Shown here in pieces: positions 1 through 5,581 of a DNA stretch of 6,517 bases. Below the pieces are notes generated by a model that saw nothing but the letters and a program-made list of their open reading frames with translations, made no database searches and was not told the DNA's origin. Numbering within the stretch: the stretch's first letter is position 1; each line of letters opens with the position of its first letter. Source of the DNA: WLMZ01 sp037140375 (GTDB lineage: Bacteria > Actinomycetota > Acidimicrobiia > Acidimicrobiales > Ilumatobacteraceae); the NCBI GenBank assembly GCA_037140375.1, contig JBAXER010000110.1, forward strand, positions 1 through 6,517, in the 5' to 3' direction. A program made the position numbers and the translations under genes.

Positions 1-63
1 CCCGGGGCGCTTCACCACGCGGAAGAACACATCGAACGACATCTGATCGGCCTCTTCCACCAT
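1..63 (-). CDS. Possible 5' end of a minus-strand gene running off the left edge (unidentified)
   Basis: The minus strand is open from 63 to the left edge. From the ATG at 63-61 it encodes about 21 residues, ending with MSFDVFFRVVKRPG. In this stretch 18 of 21 codons end in G or C, as expected for a coding frame in such a genome. A second in-frame ATG at 42-40 is preceded by a purine-rich GAAGAGG about 8 nt upstream, a fair ribosome binding site, so the true start may be there. Too little is visible to name a family. The plus strand also has an open frame here with good third-position GC, so this could be chance or part of another gene. Confidence 0.22.
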   Translation of the reverse strand, partial: MVEEADQMSFDVFFRVVKRPG

Positions 64-99
64 CACATACTGCACACGTCCGCGCAGCCGCCCGGGTTT

Positions 100-159
100 A
101 CCCGGCCCACAGAACGGACTGCCTCGAGACCCGGCGCACAGAACGCGCAGCACAGAACG
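100..159. repeat. Cluster of short direct repeats (CACAGAACG x3)
   Basis: A 17-base unit acccggcccacagaacg at 100-116 recurs with one mismatch (acccggcgcacagaacg) at 129-145. A third copy of the 9-base core cacagaacg follows at 151-159, so the cores start at 108, 137 and 151. Just before the first copy, at 92-105, an inverted repeat CCGGG-TTTA-CCCGG can form a small hairpin. The sequence 137-151 recurs exactly at 5412-5426, in the other gene-free gap. The function is unknown. A degenerate intergenic repeat family or a protein binding array are both possible. Confidence 0.5.
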
Positions 160-331
160 ACGCCATTCAGGTGCCGTCGAGGCGACACATATCGGCGCAT
201 CCGCGCTCCGAACGTTTGGTCTACTGCGTGCCGTGATAGCGAGTTGAGGATGAATCGAACCGGACAAGATTCATCGGGCGAGGTCTCATGGTGCCTGATC
301 GTCGCCGGGAACGCACGGAACGTCGGCAACG

Positions 332-357
332 CTGCAGGTTCAGCGCTGAACCATCAG
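332..357 (-). terminator. 16-bp perfect palindrome; candidate terminator of the ABC operon
   Basis: GGTTCAGCGCTGAACC at 337-352 is a perfect palindrome. As RNA it can fold into a 6-bp stem with a GCGC loop. Three more pairs (332-334 with 355-357) form across a 2-nt internal loop. It lies 73 bp downstream of the permease stop codon. There is no U-tract on either side, so it would have to be a tract-less terminator. It could equally be an operator for a dimeric regulator. The palindrome is seen directly; the role is inferred. Confidence 0.35.
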
Positions 358-424
358 GAGAAGTGGTCGAGCTATTTCGTCGTCGCGGTCAGGCGGCTGT
401 GCGTCACCCTCATCTGCGCGGCGG

Positions 425-1246
425 TCAGACATCGCGCGTGCGCAGCGAGAACGCTGACGCTGCGAGTCCGATGACGACCCACGCGAGGAGCACTGTGAAC
501 CCGGTCCAGGTGCTGAGGGTGTATGGGAGGTGCAGGCTGGAGACGAAGCTGCGGCCGGCTTCGCTGGGAAAGTATTGGGCTATGTCTTTGCCCCAGTTGC
601 CGAGCACGTTCCCGAAGATCCCGGGTAGGACGAGGATGATCGCGAAGTAGGTGACGAGTGCACCAGGGGTGTTGCGGACAAGCCATCCGCAGGATGCGCC
701 GATGACGCCGATGCACACCAGATAGAGGCCGGTGCCCAGGACAAGGCGGAGGACGCCGGGGTCGCTGAGGGAGTAGCTGCTGCGGGTGCGGCTGATGATG
801 CCTTGGCCGGCGACGAACGCGATCACGCAGCTGGGGATGATTGTGATGGATGTGATGGTGACGAAGACGACGAATTTGGCGAGGAGCACCGGGATCCGTC
901 GTGGCACTGCGGCCATGGTGGAGCGGATCATGCCGGTGCTGTACTCGGCGGACACGAACAGCACACCGAGCGAGCCGAGGAGGAGTTGGCCGAGGTAGTA
1001 GCCCTGCAATACGGCTGACGCAACGATGTCTTCGGGGTCGAGCGATGGACTGATCCGGCGAGTGTTCCAGCCGACAATCATGCCGATTGCGACCATGCCG
1101 ATTGCGGCACCGGCGAGCATGGATGCGCTCGAGCGAAGGGTGCGGAACTTGACCCATTCCGACGCGATAGCGCTATGCAACGTCACGGGTTGTGACTCGA
1201 CGGCGCGGTGACGCATCGGTGGGGTGGCTGGGGCCGTGACGCTCAT
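425..1246 (-). CDS. ABC-2 type transporter permease (drug/multidrug exporter family)
   Basis: This 273-residue integral membrane protein is the likely membrane half of the exporter whose ATPase is encoded just upstream. A cytoplasmic N-terminus of about 40 residues carries the family-typical segment SEWVKFRTLRS (residues 29-39). About six hydrophobic segments follow, at roughly 41-60, 76-98, 118-140, 165-190, 193-214 and 248-267. After the second comes SAEYSTGMIRSTMAAVPRR (99-117), a signature I associate with actinobacterial ABC-2 permeases paired with BcrA/DrrA-type ATPases. Length and topology fit the family. The ATG overlaps the ATPase stop as ATGA, so the two are probably translationally coupled. 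An in-frame ATG at residue 11 is an alternative start. The substrate cannot be read from the sequence; antibiotic or lipid-like compounds are usual for the family. Confidence 0.9.
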   Translation of the reverse strand: MSVTAPATPPMRHRAVESQPVTLHSAIASEWVKFRTLRSSASMLAGAAIGMVAIGMIVGWNTRRISPSLDPEDIVASAVLQGYYLGQLLLGSLGVLFVSAEYSTGMIRSTMAAVPRRIPVLLAKFVVFVTITSITIIPSCVIAFVAGQGIISRTRSSYSLSDPGVLRLVLGTGLYLVCIGVIGASCGWLVRNTPGALVTYFAIILVLPGIFGNVLGNWGKDIAQYFPSEAGRSFVSSLHLPYTLSTWTGFTVLLAWVVIGLAASAFSLRTRDV

Positions 1247-2169
1247 TGCTGGTCCCGGTCGCTGGTGGTGTGGGTGTGGAAGTCGACGGCTTGTTCGGTG
1301 AGCACCATGTACGCCTCTTCGAGCGAGCCGGCCCGAGTGGCGAGTTCGAACAATGTGATCTGCGCGGCCGCTGCGGCGATGCCGATGTCGTCGCTGCTCA
1401 GGCCTTGGAGCTCCAAGGTCCCCTCATCGACCATGTCGATCACGGTCGCGTGTGGACGCAGGATGTCGGCGAGGCGACCGGCTTCGGGTGAGCGCACGCG
1501 TACCACGCTCGCTCCGGCACTGGCAATGAAATCGGCCATCGACTCATCCCGCAACAGCCGACCGCGACCGATAACGATCACGTGGTCAGCGGTGAGTGCC
1601 ATTTCGCTCATCAGGTGCGACGACAAGAACACGGTACGCCCCTCGTCGGCGAACCCGCGCAGCAGATTGCGGATCCAGCGAACACCATCGGGATCGAGAC
1701 CGTTGACCGGTTCGTCGAGGATGAGCACGTCCGGATCCGCGAGCAACGCCGATGCGATGCCGAGGCGTTGACCCATCCCCAACGAGAACGCACCAACTCG
1801 CTTGGCTGCGACGTCGGACAAGCCGACCATGTCGATCACTTCGTCGACTCGGTCGGCTCCGATTCCCGCAGTCGCCGCCATGGCGAGGAGGTGGTTGCGT
1901 GCGGAGCGCCCCGGGTGTACACCACGTGCCTCCAGCAACGCGCCGACCTCCTGTAGTGGTCGTGTGTGCTCGGCGAACGGGCGACCATTCACGGTGATCG
2001 TGCCCTTCGTCGGGGCGTCGAGACCGAGGATCATCCGCATCGTGGTTGACTTGCCAGCGCCATTTGGCCCGAGGAACCCAGTCACCACCCCGGGCTGGAC
2101 GATGAATGACAGATCGTCAACGGCGACCTTGTCGCCATAGCGCTTCGTCACATGCTGCGCCTCGATCAC
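1243..2169 (-). CDS. ABC transporter ATP-binding protein (BcrA/DrrA-like)
   Basis: This 308-residue cytoplasmic ATPase should power the permease encoded downstream. Motifs in order: aromatic A-loop Tyr11; Walker A GPNGAGKST (34-42); Q-loop region GALLEARGVHPG (76-87), with Glu80 where most ABC proteins have Gln; signature SLGMGQ (129-134); Walker B VLILDEP (148-154) with catalytic Glu153; D-loop GLD (157-159); and switch His185. The nucleotide-binding domain ends near residue 215. A C-terminal extension of about 90 residues follows, normal for exporters of this type. The GTG start is the most upstream start in the frame and gives the expected N-terminus (IEAQHVTKRYGDK); no strong ribosome binding site precedes it. 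The gene is first in its operon, divergent from the membrane protein/two-component genes across 166 bp. Class is sure, substrate is not. Confidence 0.95.
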   Translation of the reverse strand: MIEAQHVTKRYGDKVAVDDLSFIVQPGVVTGFLGPNGAGKSTTMRMILGLDAPTKGTITVNGRPFAEHTRPLQEVGALLEARGVHPGRSARNHLLAMAATAGIGADRVDEVIDMVGLSDVAAKRVGAFSLGMGQRLGIASALLADPDVLILDEPVNGLDPDGVRWIRNLLRGFADEGRTVFLSSHLMSEMALTADHVIVIGRGRLLRDESMADFIASAGASVVRVRSPEAGRLADILRPHATVIDMVDEGTLELQGLSSDDIGIAAAAAQITLFELATRAGSLEEAYMVLTEQAVDFHTHTTSDRDQQ

Positions 2170-2181
2170 AACAGCACCGTA

Positions 2182-2193
2182 CCGATCGATCGG
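2182..2193. promoter_or_regulatory. 12-bp palindrome in the divergent spacer; possible operator
   Basis: CCGATCGATCGG is perfectly palindromic and begins 13 bp upstream of the GTG start of the ABC ATPase. Such a site could bind a dimeric regulator and repress or activate the ABC operon. GATC-rich self-complementary strings also arise often by chance in high-GC genomes. OmpR-type regulators usually bind direct rather than inverted repeats, so the linked regulator is not an obvious owner. Confidence 0.22.
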
Positions 2194-2299
2194 GAGCGAT
2201 GCGCGGTCGAGGAAGTGGTTTAGGGGGGTCCCTTGGTCGCTGCCGAGCGGATTACTCAGAGTTTACCGTTGGTGCCGCGGCCGGGTGTCGGGTCTCCCT

Positions 2300-2305
2300 C
2301 ATAAT
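2300..2305 (+). promoter_or_regulatory. Candidate -10 element for the DUF347-type gene and two-component operon
   Basis: CATAAT matches five of six bases of the TATAAT consensus and lies in the most AT-rich spot of the spacer, 31 bp before the chosen GTG start. No good -35 hexamer is present about 17 bp upstream, where the sequence is GC-rich. That would fit a promoter needing an activator. A short inverted repeat CGGG-TT-CCCG (2309-2318) lies at or just after the expected transcription start. Confidence 0.3.
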
Positions 2306-2323
2306 AGGCGGGTTCCCGATACT

Positions 2324-2328
2324 GGAGG
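2324..2328 (+). promoter_or_regulatory. Ribosome binding site that decides the start of the DUF347-type gene
   Basis: GGAGG ends 7 nt before the GTG at 2336, an ideal spacing. This favours the start at 2336 over the longer frame opening with GTG at 2285 and over the ATG at 2354. Confidence 0.75.
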
Positions 2329-2335
2329 TTTGCTT

Positions 2336-3163
2336 GTGAGTGTCCACTCGTCGATGTTGCATCCGTCGCCTGAATTGCGCGCGAAGCTGAGCAAGGTCCC
2401 TGAGGTGTCGTTGTACTTCTGGGTGATCAAGGTGCTGTGTACGACGGTGGGTGAAACGTTCGCTGACTTCATCAACGGCAAGCTCGGCGACAACCTGACA
2501 AAGACGACTGCGCTGATGGGCGCTTTGCTGATCGTCGCGCTGGTGGTGCAGTTCCGTGTTCCCGAGTACATCCCTGCGGTGTATTGGGTTGCGGTGGTGT
2601 TGATCAGCGTGGTCGGCACGCTGATCACGGACAATATGGTCGAGCACTTCAATGTGACGCTCACGACGAGCACGATCGTGTTCGCGATCTTGATGGTTGC
2701 TTCGTTCTCTGTCTGGTACATCAGTGAGCGGACGTTGTCGATCCATTCGATCCATAGCCACAAGCGTGAGGCGTTCTATTGGACCTCGATCCTGTTCACC
2801 TTCGCTTTGGGTACCGCTGCCGGCGACCTGATCGGCGAGCAGTACAGCCTCGGCTATTTCAAGTCGGTGCTGTTGTACGCGGCGATCATCGCGATCATCG
2901 CGATTGCGCATCTGAAGTTCAAGTTGAACGCGATCTTTGCCTTCTGGGCTGCATACGTGATCACGAGGCCGTTAGGCGCATCAATTGGTGATCTCTTGTC
3001 GCAGCCGCGCACGGTGAGCCCGGACGATCCGACGGCGCAGAAGGGCCTCGGTCTTGGGACCACGGTGACGAGCCTGATCTTCCTTGTCGCCATCGCTGTG
3101 GTGGTGGTCATCATGACCCAACAACAGAAGCGTCACCCGGTCCTGATCGACGACGCCGCGTAG
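2336..3163 (+). CDS. Polytopic membrane protein with four DUF347 (COG4705-type) repeats
   Basis: This 275-residue membrane protein of unknown function has four internal repeats. Each carries an aromatic residue plus Trp, then exactly nine residues, Gly, four residues and Asp: W29-G39-D44, W84-G94-D99, W149-G159-D164 and W204-G214-D219. Each repeat spans about two helices, giving eight, and a ninth hydrophobic segment lies near 242-260. This fits what I recall of Pfam DUF347: four tandem repeats, each with two membrane segments and a conserved Trp. The conserved buried Gly and Asp suggest a transport or channel role, but that is inference. A His-rich loop (HSIHSHKRE, 137-145) lies between repeats 2 and 3. 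The stretch encoding AIIAIIAIA (2882-2908) contains a perfect tandem 9-base duplication. The gene is first in a unit with the response regulator and kinase, 39 bp upstream of the regulator. I chose GTG 2336 for its ribosome binding site. Confidence 0.88.
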   Translation: MSVHSSMLHPSPELRAKLSKVPEVSLYFWVIKVLCTTVGETFADFINGKLGDNLTKTTALMGALLIVALVVQFRVPEYIPAVYWVAVVLISVVGTLITDNMVEHFNVTLTTSTIVFAILMVASFSVWYISERTLSIHSIHSHKREAFYWTSILFTFALGTAAGDLIGEQYSLGYFKSVLLYAAIIAIIAIAHLKFKLNAIFAFWAAYVITRPLGASIGDLLSQPRTVSPDDPTAQKGLGLGTTVTSLIFLVAIAVVVVIMTQQQKRHPVLIDDAA

Positions 3164-3202
3164 CGCGGATGACCTTCGGACTATCGATGGTTCAATGGTG
3201 AG

Positions 3203-3895
3203 ATGTTGAGTTCGTCCTCGCCGACACGGCGGCGAGTCGTGTTGGTCGAGGACGACGAATCTGTCGGTGCCGCCACCGTCGAGGCGCTGTCGACGGCCGG
3301 CTACATCGTCGAGTGGTGCCACACAGGCGAGGAAGCCACCACAGTGCTGAACTCGACAACGCCGGACCTGGTGCTGCTCGACGCAGGGTTGCCCGACATC
3401 GACGGGTTCGCATTGTGCCGCTGGCTGCGCGACCGCGACCACGAGCTTCCGATCGTGCTGGTCACTGCCCGTGACGCCGAGATCGACATCGTCGTTGGTC
3501 TCGACGCCGGTGCGAGCGACTACGTCACCAAGCCGTTCTCCATGAACGTGCTGCTTGCCAGAGTTCGTGCTCACCTGCGTCCGCTTGATCACCTCGACCC
3601 GCTGCAACGTCTCATGCTGGGTCGCCTCATGGTTGACCCCTCGGCTTACACCGTGGAAGTCGATGGTGAAGCGGTGCCGCTGCGACCACGCGAGTTCGAA
3701 CTGCTGCTGCTGCTCGTACGCGAGGCAGACAAAGTGGTGTCACGGGAACGGCTGTTGGCCGAGGTGTGGGACCTCCATTGGGAGAGTTCCACCAAGACGC
3801 TGGACATGCATGTGCTTGGATTACGTCGCAAGCTCGGTGATGCAATCGAGATCACAGCGGTGCGCGGTGTCGGCTTCCGGTTGGCCGTCGCATGA
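3203..3895 (+). CDS. OmpR/PhoB-family response regulator
   Basis: This 230-residue DNA-binding regulator should be phosphorylated by the kinase encoded next. The receiver domain (about 12-125) has the acidic pocket E16-D17-D18, phosphoacceptor D60 in LLDAGLP, switch Thr88 in VTAR, and Lys110 in the KPF motif (110-112). A winged-helix DNA-binding domain follows (about 132-229), with LRPREFELL, the recognition-helix region TLDMHVLGLRRKL, and the wing sequence VRGVGFRL at the C-terminus. Length is normal for the family. The ATG at 3203 leaves an 11-residue Ser/Arg-rich tail before the first strand and has a poorly spaced purine stretch (GGTGAG) directly before it, so a slightly later start (TTG 3206 or GTG 3239) is possible. 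The stop overlaps the kinase start as ATGA. Targets are unknown; the divergent spacer upstream of the operon is the obvious candidate. Confidence 0.95.
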   Translation: MLSSSSPTRRRVVLVEDDESVGAATVEALSTAGYIVEWCHTGEEATTVLNSTTPDLVLLDAGLPDIDGFALCRWLRDRDHELPIVLVTARDAEIDIVVGLDAGASDYVTKPFSMNVLLARVRAHLRPLDHLDPLQRLMLGRLMVDPSAYTVEVDGEAVPLRPREFELLLLLVREADKVVSRERLLAEVWDLHWESSTKTLDMHVLGLRRKLGDAIEITAVRGVGFRLAVA

Positions 3896-5187
3896 GACGT
3901 CGAATCGTCGAGGCGATCGTCGGGGTCGCTGCGTTGCTCCTGCTCGCGTTGGGTATCCCGCTCGCGATCGCTGTCGATCGTTCAGTTCTCGCGTCCGAAG
4001 TCGTGGAGCTACAAGCGACCGCCGCGCGCACACTGGCCGAGATCGCCCTCCCGATCGACCCCCAGCAGCTGCAGCGGACCCACGCCGAAACCGATTCCCC
4101 ACCTCCGTTCGACGTCTATGACGCAGGCGGCAACTTGGTGTTCGGGCAAGGGCCCTCCACGGCTGACGACGCCACTCGACGGGCGCTCGACGGCGAAACC
4201 GTGTCGACAACCAACGGGCGCATCGTCGTCATCACCCCGATCATCGACCACACCACGGAACGAATAGCAGGCGCGCTCCGTCTCACCGAGTCGCTGTCAG
4301 GAGCGAATCGGCGAGTTCGGTTCGCCCTGCTGATCATGGCCGCGAGTGGGCTTGTCGCATTAGGACTCGGATGGCTGGTGGCCAACCGGTTGGCGCGACG
4401 GTTGACACAACCACTCGCCGACCTTGCCGCGGCCGCCGCAACGACAGGTGATGGCGGTCCGGTCGTCACGACTTCGGTCACCGGTGTCGCGGAGATCGAC
4501 ACACTCACCGAAGCGCTCGACGCCAACGCGCGACGGGTCAGCGACGCGCTCGCACGCGAACGCCGGTTCAGCGCAGACGTCTCGCACCAATTGCGGACAC
4601 CCCTCACCGCAATCCGGTTGCGGGTCGACGCAGCGCGGGCCAACGACGACACGAGCCAACTCGTCGGCGTACTCGAGGATCTGGGTCGCATCGAGAGCAC
4701 AGTCGATCACCTCCTCGCTTTCGCTCGCGACGACATGCAACCTCGAGCGTCCGTGCGTCTCGACGAACTCGCCACCACGGCCGCTTCCCGATGGCGAGAT
4801 CGCTTCCTCGCCGCCAAGCGCCCGCTCTCACTGCGAGTCGGTCCAGGCCTCAGCGCGACTGGCACCGCGGCGTCGGTCAGCCAGGTGCTCGATGTGCTCC
4901 TCGAGAACGCCATACGACATGGCCGCGGAGCCGTCACGGTCGCAACACGACGCATACCCGGAGGCGCAGCAGTCGACGTCGCGGACGAAGGCGACGCACT
5001 CGACCCAACGTCGAGCGAACGGATCTTTCGGCGTGGCGAGGGCACAGGCACCGGCATCGGCCTGGCATTGGCCCGATCGCTCGTCGAAGCCGACGGCGGG
5101 CGTCTGGTGCTGTCCCACCAGAACCCAACCACCTTCTCGCTCATTCTCCTCGACCGCGACGACGACACGCCGGTGGCCCAACTCTGA
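3892..5187 (+). CDS. Sensor histidine kinase, HAMP/HisKA/HATPase_c type
   Basis: This 431-residue membrane kinase is the partner of the upstream regulator. It has a first helix at about 5-27, an extracytoplasmic sensor of about 115 residues (29-143), a second helix at about 144-166, and a HAMP linker to about 215. The HisKA box is SADVSHQLRTPL with phosphoacceptor His232, followed by a HATPase domain. That domain has the N-box Asn339 (LLENAIRHG), G1 box D365-E-G367-D-A369, F-box IFRRG (378-382) and G2 box G386-T-G-I-G390-LA. Two variations stand out. The residue after the histidine is Gln instead of the usual Glu or Asp, and the second glycine of the DxGxG box is Ala. The first is common in actinobacterial kinases, and the ATP lid is short, as in that group. 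The sensor domain has no ligand signature that I recognise. The ATG overlaps the regulator stop by 4 bp, so expression is probably coupled. Confidence 0.95.
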   Translation: MRRRIVEAIVGVAALLLLALGIPLAIAVDRSVLASEVVELQATAARTLAEIALPIDPQQLQRTHAETDSPPPFDVYDAGGNLVFGQGPSTADDATRRALDGETVSTTNGRIVVITPIIDHTTERIAGALRLTESLSGANRRVRFALLIMAASGLVALGLGWLVANRLARRLTQPLADLAAAAATTGDGGPVVTTSVTGVAEIDTLTEALDANARRVSDALARERRFSADVSHQLRTPLTAIRLRVDAARANDDTSQLVGVLEDLGRIESTVDHLLAFARDDMQPRASVRLDELATTAASRWRDRFLAAKRPLSLRVGPGLSATGTAASVSQVLDVLLENAIRHGRGAVTVATRRIPGGAAVDVADEGDALDPTSSERIFRRGEGTGTGIGLALARSLVEADGGRLVLSHQNPTTFSLILLDRDDDTPVAQL

Positions 5188-5223
5188 GGTTCGACGGGAT
5201 TGTCGGCATCAACGGCGAACCAA

Positions 5224-5237
5224 CGGAGGTGCCTCCG
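5224..5237 (+). terminator. GC-rich hairpin after the kinase gene, candidate tract-less terminator
   Basis: CGGAGGTGCCTCCG is a 6-bp inverted repeat with a 2-nt centre; a realistic fold is a 5-bp stem with a GTGC loop. It lies 37 bp after the kinase stop and is followed directly by another small inverted repeat (CGGG to CCCG). There is no U-tract, so termination strength is uncertain. Confidence 0.28.
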
Positions 5238-5355
5238 GGCGCGTTCTCCCGCCGGGTCCGTGGCGCTGCAGCACAATGTCAACTGTCGGGTTATCTCCGG
5301 TGTTGGAGATCATGACTCGTCCGCGCATTGCCTCGACCAGCCGACGTGGGAGCAG

Positions 5356-5390
5356 AAAACCGTACCCGTGGAGCGGGTCTGTCAGTTTTT
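5356..5390. terminator. Possible bidirectional terminator in the convergent gap
   Basis: AAAAC (5356-5360) can pair with GTTTT (5385-5389). Inside, ACCCG (5364-5368) pairs with CGGGT (5374-5378) around a TGGAG loop. The A-rich left arm and T-rich right arm (T5 at 5386-5390) give the U-tract arrangement needed on both strands, and the convergent position is where such an element is expected. The core stem is only 5 bp, with an unequal internal loop. Confidence 0.35.
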
Positions 5391-5411
5391 CACCTAGGCG
5401 CCGTTCAGGGA

Positions 5412-5426
5412 CACAGAACGCGCAGC
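5412..5426. repeat. 15-base sequence shared with the left-hand gap
   Basis: The 15 bases cacagaacgcgcagc match 137-151 exactly and in the same orientation. Both copies lie outside the convincing genes. I found no extended similarity beyond the 15 bases. Confidence 0.5.
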
Positions 5427-5519
5427 GCATATTCGAATCCCTGACCTGCACCGCGATGCGCCCCGATCGGCGCCTCTGCGTCTGAGCCGGAACTGCGCAA
5501 GTTCCACCCGTCTGGAGTA

Positions 5520-5542
5520 GTCGACGGCCCCGGAGGGTCGGC
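5520..5542 (-). terminator. Weak bulged hairpin downstream of the FtsX-type gene
   Basis: GTCGAC (5520-5525) can pair with GTCGGC (5537-5542) with one G-T pair, and a short C/G stretch continues inside after a 2-nt bulge. It lies about 40 bp beyond the permease stop on the minus strand. No U-tract follows, so the call is tentative. Confidence 0.2.
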
Positions 5543-5581
5543 GATTTCTACGAATTCAAAGTACCGAGTTGTGCTCATCCC

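Larger units (their letters stand above)
64..424. other. Non-coding stretch downstream of the ABC operon
   Basis: I see no gene here that I can support. The open frames present are short, rich in Arg, His and Cys, lack convincing ribosome binding sites, and match no family I know. The stretch holds the repeat cluster at 100-159 and the palindrome at 337-352, listed separately. If the left-edge frame is real, this stretch would also contain its promoter, but I could not find a convincing -35/-10 pair. Confidence 0.45.
5188..5581. other. Convergent intergenic gap with several hairpins, no clear gene
   Basis: This 394-bp gap lies between the converging kinase and FtsX-type genes. Besides the hairpins listed separately it holds inverted repeats ATCTCC/GGAGAT (5293-5310, 6-nt loop) and GCGCC/GGCGC (5458-5473). 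One minus-strand frame (ATG 5430 to 5209, 73 codons) has a passable ribosome binding site but no family I recognise; it is treated under findings. The gap is longer than needed for termination and may carry decayed sequence. Confidence 0.45.

Noticed and set aside
245..270. tRNA-like TTCGATT on the minus strand (253-259)
   Set aside because: The five bases on each side (TCCGG and CATCC) are not complementary, so no T-arm forms.
372..1157. 261-codon minus frame overlapping the ABC permease
   Set aside because: It is the shifted frame of the permease gene, extremely rich in Arg, His and Pro, with no domain; the permease frame has clear membrane segments and operon coupling.
2252..2911. 219-codon minus frame opposite the DUF347-type gene
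   Set aside because: Arg/Asp/His-rich antisense shadow of a membrane protein gene with the fourfold repeat.
2971..2977. GTTAGGC, resembling an integron recombination core site
   Set aside because: It lies inside the fourth repeat of the DUF347-type gene (coding for PLGAS) and has no partner core or cassette hairpin nearby.
5425..5455. tRNA-like T-loop TTCGAAT at 5432-5438
   Set aside because: The flanking bases (GCATA and CCCTG) do not pair into a T-stem and no anticodon or acceptor arm is present.
4424..5485. 353-codon plus frame overlapping the kinase gene and running into the gap
   Set aside because: Out-of-frame shadow of the kinase, Ser/Arg/Thr-rich; the kinase frame carries all catalytic boxes.
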